Shown here in pieces: positions 34,602 to 43,427 of a DNA stretch of 64,000 bases. The position numbers and the translations under genes are program-made. Within the stretch, counting starts at the first letter, position 1. Every line of letters starts with the position of its first letter. The DNA is taken from NCBI RefSeq assembly GCF_020447265.1, contig NZ_JAJADR010000007.1, forward strand, positions 1 through 64,000, read 5' to 3'. The notes beneath the pieces were generated by a model, which saw only the letters and a program-made list of their open reading frames with translations, was not told the origin of the DNA and did no database searches. Source of the DNA: Hymenobacter lucidus (GTDB lineage Bacteria; Bacteroidota; Bacteroidia; Cytophagales; Hymenobacteraceae).

Positions 34602-37600
34602 TTGGAGAAAGAATCTGTGCCTGTAACGACTACGAATGCGCCGGCCCTGGAGCAGGTTCTGGCGCAACTGGATGCCTTTAAGCGTAAGTTTTACCTGAAC
34701 CTGCTGGTGCGTGGCGCGCTGGTGGCGGGCGGGCTGCTGCTCACGCTGTTCCTGGTATTCAACACCCTGGAATATTTCCTCTACCTGCCCACCTGGGTGC
34801 GGGGCGGGCTGCTGTTTGGCTTTCTGGCCCTCACCGTCTACGCCTTTGTGCACTGGATCTGGCAACCCCTGGCGGCCCTCACCAACCTGCGCCGCCTGCT
34901 CTCTGACGAACAGGCTGCCCAGCGTGTGGGCGAGCTTTTTCCCCAGGTGCAAGACAAGCTGCTCAACGCGCTGCAGCTGCAAGGCCAAGCCCGGGAAAAC
35001 GAGCTGATTGCGGCCAGCCTCGAGCAGCGCGCTGGCCAGCTTACCGGCCTGGAGTTTTCGCAGGGTATCAATATCAAGAACCAGAGCCGGCCGCTGTGGA
35101 AGTACGTGGCCATTCCGGCCGGTATTATGCTGCTCTTGCTGCTCGTGTACCCAGCCTTGTTCGTGCAGGGCACCGACCGGATTTTCCATTTCGACCGTGC
35201 CTACTCGCCGCCCGCGCCATTCAAATTTATCGTCGAAAACAAGAGCCTCAAGGCATTTAAGGGCGAAAACTACGAGCTGGCCGTGACAGTGGAAGGCGAG
35301 GCGTTGCCCAACGAAATCAACATCGTGTACGGCGGCCGAGAGCGGCGCCTGAGCAAGCAAAGCGGCAACAAGTACACCTACGAGTTCAAGCAGCTGCAGC
35401 GCGACGTGGAGTTCCAGCTCTCGGCCGCCGGCTTCACCTCCGACGACTACGACCTGCTGGTGCGGGAGCGGCCCAACCTGCGCGACTTCGCCGTGCACGT
35501 CACCTACCCAACCTACATCGGCAAGCCCGCCGAAACCATCCGCAACACCGGCAACCTGACCGTGCCCGAGGGCAGCACCGTGCGCTGGGAGTTTGCCACC
35601 GCCGCCACCGATGAGCTGCAGCTGCTTTTCACCAACCCTGCCGAAACCGTAATGGCCACCTCAGCGGGAGAGGAGTTTGAAGCCACGCGCCGCATCCTGA
35701 AAAGCCAGGAATACGCCGTGCGCCTGCGCAACGCGGCCAGCCTCAACCGGGACCCAATTCAGTACCAGATTACCGCCATTCCTGACCTTGTGCCGGAAAT
35801 TACGGTGGAAAGCTTCGCCGATACGACTTCCCTGCGCTACTTGGCCCTGGGTGGCGCGGTGCGCGACGATTATGGATTAAGTCGTTTGCAGCTCCACTAC
35901 CGCGTAACGTCCAAAGCCCGCCCGAATGGCGAGTATAAAGCCCGCGCTATTGCCCTGCAAAGCGGCCCTAGCCAGAGCTACGCCTACCAGTGGGACCTGG
36001 CTCCGCTCAACCTGAAGCCCGGCGACCGGGTGGAATATTTCCTGCAGGTGTGGGACAACGACGGCGTGCACGGCCCCAAAGCAGCCCGAACGCGGGCGGC
36101 CGAGTTCAAGCTGCCTTCTACTAAGGAGCTGCGGGAGCAGATGAACGCCCAGTCGCAGTCGGTGCAGAACCAGCTGAGCCAGGCGGCCGAGAAGTCGAAG
36201 AAGCTGGAGCGGGAAATGGCCAAGACCGAGGACAAGCTCAAGACCAAACGCAACCTCAACTTCCAGGACAAAAAGCAGCTCCAGGACATGCTTCAGCAGA
36301 AGCAGCAGATGGACCAGCAGATTGCCGACATGAAAAAGATGTTCGAGGAGCTGACCCAGAAGCAGGACCAACTCGACCCCAAGAGCGAGGAGCTGCGCGA
36401 GAAGGCCGAGGAGCTCAAGAAGCTGATGGACTCGTTGCTCGACCCCGAAACCAAGAAGCTCTACGACCAATTGCAGAAGCTGCTGGAAGAGCAGAAAACA
36501 CCCGATGCCCAGCTGCAGAAAATGCTGCAGCAGCTCGAAAACAAGGAAAACACCCTGCAAAAGGAGCTGGAGCGCGCCCTGGAAATGTTCAAGCAGCTGC
36601 AGTTTGAGCAGAAGATGGAGCAGGCCACCGAAAAGCTGGAGCAGCTGGCGCAGGAGCAGGAAAAGCTGGCCGAGCAAACCGAGAAAAACGACAAAGACAA
36701 CCAGCAGAAAGGCGAATCCAAGCAGGAGCAGCAGCAGAAACAGGAGCAGCTCAAGCAGCAACAGGCCGAAAAGCAGCAGCAGTTCCAAGACGTGAAAAAG
36801 GAGCTCGATGAGCTCAAGAAGATGGACGAGCAGCTCGACAACCAGAACGGCGCCGACGACATGAAGCAGGACCAGCAGGCCGTGGACCAGCAGCAGCAGG
36901 AAAGCCAGGAGCAACTGGGCAAAAACCAGAATAAGAAAGCCAGCCAGAGCCAGAAGCAGGCCGCCCAGAAGATGCAGCAGATGGCCCAGAAGATGAAGCA
37001 GCAGCAGGAAGAAGACCAGGACGAGCAGCAACAGCAGAACATCGACGACCTGCGCGACATCCTCGACAACCTCATCACGCTCAGCTTCGACGAGGAAAAC
37101 CTGATGAAGCAGTTCCGCTCAGTGGATCAGACCGACCCGCGCTTCGTGCAGCTAGGCCAGCAGCAACGCAAGCTGAAGGACGACGCGGCCATCATCCAGG
37201 ACTCGTTGTATGCCCTGGCCAAGAAAGTGTTCCAGATCCAGTCGTTCGTGACCCGGGAAGTAGGGGAGATGAACGGGCAGATGGACGAGTCCTTGAACCA
37301 GATCCGGCAGCGCAACGTGGGCCGGGCTACCAGCAGCCAGCAGCTGGCCATGACCAGCATGAACAACCTGGCGTTGATGCTGAACGATGCCCTGCAGCAG
37401 ATGCAGCAGCAGCAACGTGAAGGGCAGCAAAGCCAGCAGAGCGGGGGCAAGCCCAGCGGCAAAAAGAAGAAGAAAGGCGGCTCGCCTGGCGAAGGCCAGA
37501 TGGGCAAAATGCAGCAGCAGCTCAACCAGCAGATTCAGCAGCTACAGCAGAGCGGCAAGAGCGGCCGGGCGTTATCGGAGGAGCTGGCCAAACTCGCCGC

Positions 37601-38006
37601 ACAGCAGCAAATGCTCCGTGAAGCCCTCAAAGAGCTCGATAAACTTCAGCAGGGCAGCAAGGAAGGCAAAGGCCAGAATGGCGCGGGTGGTACCGGCGAA
37701 CTGAAGAAATTAATGGAACAAACCGAAACCGACCTCGTAAATAAGCGGCTAACGGAGCAAACCATTTTGCGCCAGCGCCAAATCATGACCCGCTTGCTGG
37801 AAGTCGAGAAATCGGCTCGGGAACGGGACCAGGACGATAAGCGCGAAGCACAGACTGCACAGAGCCGTCCACCGGTATTTCCGCCTGCTTTTGAAAAGTA
37901 TAAGCAGCAGAAAAACAGGCAGACAGAGCTGTTACGAACCGTTCCGCCGGCCCTCACGCCGTACTATCAGCGCGAGGTGAGTGAATATTTTCAGAAAATG
38001 AAATAG
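34602..38006 (+). CDS. DUF4175 family membrane protein with long Gln-rich coiled coil
   Basis: A 1134-residue membrane protein of DUF4175, a conserved Bacteroidota family of unknown function. Two hydrophobic segments near residues 30-75 and one near 165-190 anchor it. A beta-rich region follows (FKFIVENKSLKAFKGENYEL, VHVTYPTYIGKPAETIRNTG). From about residue 500 to 1090 the chain is almost all Gln, Glu and Lys, a very long coiled coil. The start is not ATG: an in-frame stop lies at 34596-34598, and only TTG 34602 or GTG 34617 are available before the conserved part. It stands 41 bases before the RsbW-like gene on the same strand. Confidence 0.87.
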   Translation: MEKESVPVTTTNAPALEQVLAQLDAFKRKFYLNLLVRGALVAGGLLLTLFLVFNTLEYFLYLPTWVRGGLLFGFLALTVYAFVHWIWQPLAALTNLRRLLSDEQAAQRVGELFPQVQDKLLNALQLQGQARENELIAASLEQRAGQLTGLEFSQGINIKNQSRPLWKYVAIPAGIMLLLLLVYPALFVQGTDRIFHFDRAYSPPAPFKFIVENKSLKAFKGENYELAVTVEGEALPNEINIVYGGRERRLSKQSGNKYTYEFKQLQRDVEFQLSAAGFTSDDYDLLVRERPNLRDFAVHVTYPTYIGKPAETIRNTGNLTVPEGSTVRWEFATAATDELQLLFTNPAETVMATSAGEEFEATRRILKSQEYAVRLRNAASLNRDPIQYQITAIPDLVPEITVESFADTTSLRYLALGGAVRDDYGLSRLQLHYRVTSKARPNGEYKARAIALQSGPSQSYAYQWDLAPLNLKPGDRVEYFLQVWDNDGVHGPKAARTRAAEFKLPSTKELREQMNAQSQSVQNQLSQAAEKSKKLEREMAKTEDKLKTKRNLNFQDKKQLQDMLQQKQQMDQQIADMKKMFEELTQKQDQLDPKSEELREKAEELKKLMDSLLDPETKKLYDQLQKLLEEQKTPDAQLQKMLQQLENKENTLQKELERALEMFKQLQFEQKMEQATEKLEQLAQEQEKLAEQTEKNDKDNQQKGESKQEQQQKQEQLKQQQAEKQQQFQDVKKELDELKKMDEQLDNQNGADDMKQDQQAVDQQQQESQEQLGKNQNKKASQSQKQAAQKMQQMAQKMKQQQEEDQDEQQQQNIDDLRDILDNLITLSFDEENLMKQFRSVDQTDPRFVQLGQQQRKLKDDAAIIQDSLYALAKKVFQIQSFVTREVGEMNGQMDESLNQIRQRNVGRATSSQQLAMTSMNNLALMLNDALQQMQQQQREGQQSQQSGGKPSGKKKKKGGSPGEGQMGKMQQQLNQQIQQLQQSGKSGRALSEELAKLAAQQQMLREALKELDKLQQGSKEGKGQNGAGGTGELKKLMEQTETDLVNKRLTEQTILRQRQIMTRLLEVEKSARERDQDDKREAQTAQSRPPVFPPAFEKYKQQKNRQTELLRTVPPALTPYYQREVSEYFQKMK

Positions 38007-38047
38007 CGTTCCGCTAATTTTACCGCCCCGCTCCCTTTTACATACCT

Positions 38048-38506
38048 ATGAAACAGGTTAAAATTCAGATTCCTTCGCTCGTTGAGAATATCCGTGTCGT
38101 AGAAAGCTTTATCGACAACTCGAAGGACACGTTTCACATCGAGGATGATATCTATGGCAATATCATGGTCGCCGTTACGGAGGCCGTCAATAATGCCATT
38201 CGTCACGGCAACAAGTTCGACAAGGACCGCAACGTGTACCTGTCGCTCTACGTGGACAAGGACCGCGTCAAGTTTGAGGTAGAAGACGAGGGCGAGGGGT
38301 TCGACTACACCGACCTGCTCGACCCGACCGCGCCCGAAAACCTGGAAAACCCCGGGGGCCGCGGCATCTTCCTCATTCGCCACCTGGCCGATGAAGTCGA
38401 GTTCACTAAGGACGGCCGCAACGTGCAGCTGACTTTCCTTCTCGTACCCGCCGAAACCGACGAGTCGTCCGCAACTGATACCGTATCCACCGAAAACGCG
38501 GCATGA
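38048..38506 (+). CDS. RsbW-like ATP-binding protein (anti-sigma factor kinase type)
   Basis: A 152-residue protein with a GHKL/HATPase fold of the RsbW/SpoIIAB group. The N box is NIMVAVTEAVNNAIRHGN, the G1 box is VEDEGEGFDYTDLL and the G2 box is GGRGIFLIRHLADEV. Such proteins bind and phosphorylate an anti-anti-sigma protein or hold a sigma factor; no STAS partner or sigma gene is beside it. Its stop codon overlaps the ybeY start by four bases (ATGA), so the two are translated together. Confidence 0.88.
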   Translation: MKQVKIQIPSLVENIRVVESFIDNSKDTFHIEDDIYGNIMVAVTEAVNNAIRHGNKFDKDRNVYLSLYVDKDRVKFEVEDEGEGFDYTDLLDPTAPENLENPGGRGIFLIRHLADEVEFTKDGRNVQLTFLLVPAETDESSATDTVSTENAA

Positions 38507-38994
38507 ACCAGCACCCTCCCGGAACGGAAGATGAAATGAACAGCGGCCTGCCCCAAGACTCGCATGAGTCGGATGGCATTGAGTTTCTGGTCGAGGACGT
38601 TGATTTCGAGTTGGCCGAAGCGGAAGCTTTGACGAGTTGGATTGAGCGTATTGCCCAGGTGCACGAACACAAAATCGTGCAGCTGACCTATATATTCTGC
38701 TCCGATGAGTACCTGCACCGCGTCAACGTGGAGTACCTCGACCACGACACGTATACCGATGTCATCACTTTCGATAACGCCGACGATGCCGACATCATTG
38801 AGGGCGACATTTTCATCAGCGTCGACCGGGTGCGGGAAAATGCCCAACAGCTGGGCGTCACCTTCCACGATGAGCTGCACCGCGTGATGATTCACGGCGT
38901 GCTCCACCTGCTGGGCTACGCCGATAAAGACCTGCTAAGCCAGACAGCCATGCGCAAGAAGGAGGACTACTGCCTCTCTCTACGCACGTTTTAG
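38503..38994 (+). CDS. ybeY: rRNA maturation RNase YbeY
   Basis: A 163-residue zinc-dependent endoribonuclease involved in 16S rRNA 3' processing and ribosome quality control. The metal site is HGVLHLLGYAD: His131, His135 and Asp141, where Asp takes the place of the third His of H3xH5xH, as I expect for Bacteroidota relatives. The core also has YTDVITFDN and GDIFISVDRVRENA. The first 25 residues are a poorly conserved acidic tail; a start at 38536 is possible, but the ATGA overlap favours 38503. Confidence 0.92.
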   Translation: MNQHPPGTEDEMNSGLPQDSHESDGIEFLVEDVDFELAEAEALTSWIERIAQVHEHKIVQLTYIFCSDEYLHRVNVEYLDHDTYTDVITFDNADDADIIEGDIFISVDRVRENAQQLGVTFHDELHRVMIHGVLHLLGYADKDLLSQTAMRKKEDYCLSLRTF

Positions 38995-39020
38995 CGGCCT
39001 GAAATCGTATATATTTATGG

Positions 39021-39050
39021 AAAACGCCCGCACGACTGCGGGCGTTTTTT
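39021..39050 (+). terminator. Intrinsic terminator after ybeY
   Basis: AAAACGCCCGC (39021-39031) pairs with GCGGGCGTTTT (39038-39048), followed by T residues. Confidence 0.85.
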
Positions 39051-39161
39051 GTTTCTTAGTAGGGACATACTCCCAACGTTGTTCCGAGTTTGCTAAGACC
39101 TCTCAGTGCTGAGGCTGTTAATCCCTACTCAGAAAGCAGTCCTGTTTTCCTGCCTGTTTCT

Positions 39162-39890
39162 ATGTCTGCCAATTCATCTACGAACCTCGTTATTTCCGGC
39201 CAGGCGCTGGATTTTTACCTGAGCCAGGGTTACTACCGAATGCACCAAAACCTGTTTACCTGCCGCTTCCTGCCCATTGAAGGCGGCCTGTATACCGTGC
39301 ACTGGCTGCGGCTGCGGTTGGCCGACGTGCAGTATGGTCCCGAGCAGCGCCGCCTGCTGCGCCTCAACGAGCAGTTCTCGGTTACACTGCGACGCTTCCA
39401 ACTCACCAAAGAATTGGAAGAACTCTACGCGGCTTACCTCGGCTCTATCACCTTCGATGCGCCGCCCACCGTGGAGTCTTTTCTGCTGGCCGGGGCCACC
39501 CACAACGTCTTCAACACGGCTGTAATCGAGGTGCGGGACGGGGCCCGGCTTATTGCGGCCGGCATCTTCGACAGCGGAGCCCGCAGCCTGGCCGGCATCA
39601 TGAACTTCTACCACCCCGACTACCGCAAGCATAGCCTGGGCAAATACCTGATGCTGCTCAAAATAGAGCACGCCCGGCGCTACGACCACGCCTATTACTA
39701 CCCCGGCTACATGGCCCAGGGCTACCCCAAATTCGACTACAAGCTCTCTACCTGCCCTGCCGCCACGGAAGTATACGACTGCCTGAGTGGCCACTGGCTG
39801 CCCTTCTCCCGGGAGGTGGTCAGCCGGCAGTCGGCGGCGCTGCTGGCCGACTGGCAGGAGGAGAATCCGGAAGGCTACAATGAGGAGTGA
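39162..39890 (+). CDS. Arginyl/leucyl-tRNA-protein transferase-like (ATE1/Bpt, GNAT fold)
   Basis: A 242-residue protein. The C-terminal part matches the acyl-CoA N-acyltransferase-like core of ATE1/Bpt enzymes, which add an amino acid from tRNA to protein N-termini: SLAGIMNFYHPDYRKHSLGK, then YLMLLKIEHARRYDHAYYY and PGYMAQGYPKFDYK. The N-terminal Cys cluster of true ATE1 is absent, so the donor may differ. The frame is open from 39090, but ATG 39162 (MSANSSTNL) is the natural start. Confidence 0.75.
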   Translation: MSANSSTNLVISGQALDFYLSQGYYRMHQNLFTCRFLPIEGGLYTVHWLRLRLADVQYGPEQRRLLRLNEQFSVTLRRFQLTKELEELYAAYLGSITFDAPPTVESFLLAGATHNVFNTAVIEVRDGARLIAAGIFDSGARSLAGIMNFYHPDYRKHSLGKYLMLLKIEHARRYDHAYYYPGYMAQGYPKFDYKLSTCPAATEVYDCLSGHWLPFSREVVSRQSAALLADWQEENPEGYNEE

Positions 39891-39923
39891 ATGGCGCAGC
39901 GCGCGTAAAAGCGGATTCCTGCC

Positions 39924-40010
39924 TATCTTTGCGCACGTTCTGAGCACGTTGCATCGGTCTTTGCTTGCCGGTTTCCAACTACAACGCCCGCCCAAACGCG
40001 GGCGTTTTCT
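39924..40010 (+). ncRNA. Possible small RNA: promoter box and terminator without a gene
   Basis: TATCTTTG at 39924-39931 is a good -7 box. A terminator stem (AACGCCCGC 39983-39991 with GCGGGCGTT 39998-40006, then TTCTGTTTT) follows about 50 bases later. The start codon of mnmG is only at 40116, beyond the terminator. The segment could be a transcript of about 70 nucleotides. No -33 box is visible, and the stem may only end transcription of the upstream gene. Confidence 0.3.
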
Positions 40011-40018
40011 GTTTTAGA

Positions 40019-40064
40019 GCAACGCGAACTTTAGCGAAGCTGAACTTCGTTTGTAGTTCACGTT
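40019..40064. repeat. Inverted repeat related to the ACGCGAACTTTGTAGTTCGCG element
   Basis: GCAACGCGAACTTT (40019-40032) and TGTAGTTCACGTT (40052-40064) are the halves of the element seen at 57932-58030, here split by 19 bases (AGCGAAGCTGAACTTCG and neighbours) that form their own small hairpin. Confidence 0.6.
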
Positions 40065-40115
40065 TCCTGTCATCCCCGCCCGTTTGTTTACCGGACGGGC
40101 TACTGCTTATCCGCC

Positions 40116-41984
40116 ATGTTTCAGCAAGAAGAATACGATGTTATTGTAGTAGGTGCCGGCCACGCTGGTTGTGAAGCTGCCGCGGCGGCTGCCAACCTAG
40201 GCTCCAAGGTGCTGCTGGTCACGATGAACATGAACACCATTGCTCAGATGTCGTGCAATCCGGCTATGGGCGGGGTGGCCAAGGGCCAGATCGTGCGCGA
40301 AGTAGACGCGCTGGGCGGGCAGAGCGGCATCATCACCGACAAAACCATGATTCAGTTCCGGATGCTGAACCGCTCGAAAGGCCCCGCCATGTGGAGCCCC
40401 CGGGCGCAATCGGACCGGATGCGCTTTGCCGAGGAGTGGCGCCACACGCTGGAACAAACCCCGAACGTGGACTTCTGGCAGGAGTCGGTGACGGGCATCG
40501 TGGTGGAAAACGACACCGTAGTAGGCGTTAAAACCCAGCTCGGCATTGAGTTCCGGGGCAAGTCGGTGGTACTCACCAACGGCACCTTCCTGAACGGGCT
40601 GATTCACATTGGCGAGAAAAACTTCGGCGGCGGCCGCGCCGCCGAGAAGAAAAGCACCGGCATCACCGAGCAGTTGCTGGAGCTGGGCTTCGAAACGGGC
40701 CGCATGAAAACCGGCACTCCGCCCCGCGTGGACGGCCGCAGCCTCGACTATTCCAAGATGGAAGAGCAGAGCGGCGACGAAATTCCGAGCAAGTTTAGCT
40801 ACCTCGACACGCCCGCGCTGGTGAAGCAACGGCCGTGCTACATCACCTACACCAACTCCGAAGTTCACGAAATCCTGAAGGAGGGGTTTGAGAAGTCGCC
40901 GATGTTCCAGGGCCGCATCAAGGGCCTGGGCCCGCGGTACTGCCCGAGCGTGGAGGATAAAATCAACCGCTTCGCCGACAAGGACCGCCACCAGATTTTT
41001 GTGGAGCCCGAAGGTAGCAGCACCGTGGAAATGTACATCAACGGCTTTAGCAGCTCCTTGCCCGAGGACGTGCAATACCGCGCCCTGCGCAAAATTGCGG
41101 GCTTCGAGAATGCCAAGATGTTCCGCCCGGGCTACGCCATCGAGTACGACTTCTTCCCGCCGACCCAGCTCAACCTGACCCTGGAAACCAAACGGGTCAA
41201 AAACCTCTACTTCGCCGGCCAGATCAACGGCACGACGGGCTACGAGGAAGCCGCTTGCCAGGGCCTTATGGCCGGTATCAACGCCCACAATAAGGTGCAC
41301 GGCCGGGAGCCATTCATCCTGAAGCGGAGCGAGGCCTACATTGGCGTACTCATCGACGACCTTGTGAACAAAGGTACCGACGAGCCCTACCGCATGTTTA
41401 CGAGCCGGGCCGAGTACCGCATTCTGCTGCGCCAGGACAACGCTGACCTGCGCCTCACGCCGCTGGGCCACGCTCTGGGGCTGGCCTCGGAGGAGCGTAT
41501 GACCCGGGTGCAGCGCAAGCAGCAGGAAACCGACGAAGTGGTGGCATTGCTGAAAACCTTTGCCATTGAGCCCGCCGAAATCAACGGGCTGCTGGCGGAG
41601 CTGGGCTCGGCTACTATTCACGAGCGGACTCGGGCTGTGAACCTGCTGCGCCGCCCCAACGTGGAGCTGGAGCACCTCACGCGCACCTTGCCGGCCCTCA
41701 CGCTGGCTTTGGGCCAGTACCAGCCCGACAGCCTGGAGCAGGCTATTATTGCCATCAAGTACGAGTCCTACATCGAGAAGGAAAACCAGCAGGCGGCCCG
41801 CGTGGCCGAGCTGGAAAACTTCGTCATTCAGGGCCGCCTCGACTATAAGCAGATGCCGGCTCTTTCGCACGAGGCCCGCGAAAAGCTGCTCAAGGTGCAG
41901 CCCGAAACCCTGGGCCAGGCCGCCCGCATCAGTGGTGTGTCGCCGGCCGATGTGTCGGTGCTAATGGTGTACCTGGGCCGCTAA
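40116..41984 (+). CDS. mnmG: tRNA uridine-5-carboxymethylaminomethyl modification enzyme MnmG
   Basis: A 622-residue FAD-binding protein of full family length. With MnmE it modifies U34 of certain tRNAs. The FAD motif VVGAGHAGCEAAAAAANLG is at the start. Conserved blocks include NPAMGGVAKGQIVREVDALGG, MKTGTPPRVDGRS and GQINGTTGYEEAACQGLMAG, and the C-terminal helical domain ends ISGVSPADVSVLMVYLG. mnmG (gidA) is a frequent neighbour of replication origins, and the DnaA-box cluster described here begins about 3.3 kb downstream. Confidence 0.97.
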   Translation: MFQQEEYDVIVVGAGHAGCEAAAAAANLGSKVLLVTMNMNTIAQMSCNPAMGGVAKGQIVREVDALGGQSGIITDKTMIQFRMLNRSKGPAMWSPRAQSDRMRFAEEWRHTLEQTPNVDFWQESVTGIVVENDTVVGVKTQLGIEFRGKSVVLTNGTFLNGLIHIGEKNFGGGRAAEKKSTGITEQLLELGFETGRMKTGTPPRVDGRSLDYSKMEEQSGDEIPSKFSYLDTPALVKQRPCYITYTNSEVHEILKEGFEKSPMFQGRIKGLGPRYCPSVEDKINRFADKDRHQIFVEPEGSSTVEMYINGFSSSLPEDVQYRALRKIAGFENAKMFRPGYAIEYDFFPPTQLNLTLETKRVKNLYFAGQINGTTGYEEAACQGLMAGINAHNKVHGREPFILKRSEAYIGVLIDDLVNKGTDEPYRMFTSRAEYRILLRQDNADLRLTPLGHALGLASEERMTRVQRKQQETDEVVALLKTFAIEPAEINGLLAELGSATIHERTRAVNLLRRPNVELEHLTRTLPALTLALGQYQPDSLEQAIIAIKYESYIEKENQQAARVAELENFVIQGRLDYKQMPALSHEAREKLLKVQPETLGQAARISGVSPADVSVLMVYLGR

Positions 41985-41997
41985 GCCCGTTTGTTGT

Positions 41998-42054
41998 GCC
42001 GCCGCCAGCCAGTAGAATCCACTGCCTTAGTTGGATTGACTGGTTGGCGGCGGC
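41998..42054. terminator. GC-rich hairpin after mnmG
   Basis: Arms 41998-42013 and 42039-42054 are complementary with one G-U pair. The T tract is poor, so it may be a terminator or only a structured 3' end. The rest of the gap to 42212 shows no gene. Confidence 0.5.
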
Positions 42055-42212
42055 TGGCATTTGTGGCCCCGGGCGCTGGGTAGAGTATTGGGTAGGGCCG
42101 GCGAAACTGACTCTGCCCTACTGTAGCCTCAAAAGCCTATTTTTGCTAGTACAATACAAAAGCAGCCCGACGTGTATCTGGTTGCTTCGCTTATAGTCTG
42201 AAACTCCGCCCT

Positions 42213-43106
42213 GTGTCCTACGAACGATTAGAATCCTGCCCGGTCTGCGGCAAAACCGAGTTTCGCAACAAGCTGGTAGTCGAGGATAAATCGGTGAGCA
42301 AGGAAAGCTTTGCCATCGTGCAGTGCCAAAACTGCACCTTCCAGTTTACCAACCCGCGCCCCGGCATTGATGCCATTGGCCGCTACTACGAGTCGGACGA
42401 CTACGTGTCGCACAACAGCACGGCTACCGGCGTCATCAACCAGGCCTACAAAGTGGCGCGCTTTTTTACAATGCGCCGTAAGGTAGCCTTGCTCAACAGA
42501 TTGGCCCCGCGCAAGGGCAAAGTGCTGGACTACGGCTGCGGCACGGGTCACTTTCTGGGGGCCTGCCGCGCCGACGGCTGGCAGATTGCCGGCCTGGAGC
42601 CCAACGTCCGGGCGCAGCAGGAAGCTACCGAGCGGGTGGGGCAGCCCATCGGCAACGAAAACCTGGTGACGTTTGAAACGGCTTCGTTCGATGCCATTAC
42701 CCTCTGGCACGTGCTGGAGCATGTGCACAATCTGAACGAGACGCTGCAGCAGCTGGTACGCTTACTTAAGCCCGACGGCGTGCTCATCATTGCCGTACCC
42801 AACGTGGACAGCCTCGACGCTCAGCATTACCGCCAGGACTGGGCCGCTTACGACGTGCCGCGCCACCTCTACCATTTCAGTCCCAAAACCATGAAACTGC
42901 TGCTCAAAAAGCACAAGCTCACGGTGCCCGAAACCCTGCCCATGCCGCTCGATGCGTACTACGTGAGTATGCTCAGCGAGAAGCACCGGGCCGAACGGGG
43001 CGGCGGGCTCATGAACGTGCTCAAGGCCGGCTATAAGTCCAATAAGTACGCCGAGGAACACGAAGGGCTGTACTCGAGCGTTATCTACGTGGCCCACAAA
43101 CGCTGA
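42213..43106 (+). CDS. Class I SAM-dependent methyltransferase with zinc-ribbon start
   Basis: A 297-residue protein beginning at a GTG codon. The first 50 residues contain CPVCGK and CQNC, a four-cysteine zinc ribbon often placed before methyltransferases that act on envelope sugars or quinones. The SAM domain has KVLDYGCGTGHFLGACRADG (motif I), FDAITLWHVLEHVHNL (motif II) and LLKPDGVLIIAVPNVDSLD. A further part, DVPRHLYHFSPKTMKLLLKK, is typical of Bacteroidota relatives. Three bases separate it from the small membrane protein. Substrate unknown. Confidence 0.88.
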   Translation: MSYERLESCPVCGKTEFRNKLVVEDKSVSKESFAIVQCQNCTFQFTNPRPGIDAIGRYYESDDYVSHNSTATGVINQAYKVARFFTMRRKVALLNRLAPRKGKVLDYGCGTGHFLGACRADGWQIAGLEPNVRAQQEATERVGQPIGNENLVTFETASFDAITLWHVLEHVHNLNETLQQLVRLLKPDGVLIIAVPNVDSLDAQHYRQDWAAYDVPRHLYHFSPKTMKLLLKKHKLTVPETLPMPLDAYYVSMLSEKHRAERGGGLMNVLKAGYKSNKYAEEHEGLYSSVIYVAHKR

Positions 43107-43109
43107 GCC

Positions 43110-43427
43110 ATGCGCGCCGGGCTGCTGTTGCTGGTCGTGGGCGGACTGCTGGGTGCTGGCCGGGCCGAAGCCGGTAGGGCAGGGGAGGAGCCAACCTCTT
43201 TGCCATCAATGGCTTCACCAAAAACGCGGCGCCTGCCCGTTTTCGTAGCCGGGCCCGATACCAGCCGCAAGGCGCTGCGGCCCGACTCGGTGGTGGTAGC
43301 GCCAGCACCAGCCCTGGAGCCCGATGCCGACGACAAACCCACGCGCAAAACCAGTATCCGCATTGTTGTTGCCGTTGCCTTACTTACCGTCACCACGCTT
43401 TTGCTTTATAATGTCCGTTCGCGCTAA
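43110..43427 (+). CDS. Small membrane protein of unknown function
   Basis: A 105-residue protein with a signal-like N-terminus (RAGLLLLVVGGLLGAG), a Pro/Ser-rich middle and a C-terminal helix (IRIVVAVALLTVTTLLLYNV) followed by RSR. Its last 17 bases overlap the start of the next gene in another frame, and it begins three bases after the methyltransferase stop, so all three look co-transcribed. Not recognised as a known family. Confidence 0.7.
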   Translation: MRAGLLLLVVGGLLGAGRAEAGRAGEEPTSLPSMASPKTRRLPVFVAGPDTSRKALRPDSVVVAPAPALEPDADDKPTRKTSIRIVVAVALLTVTTLLLYNVRSR

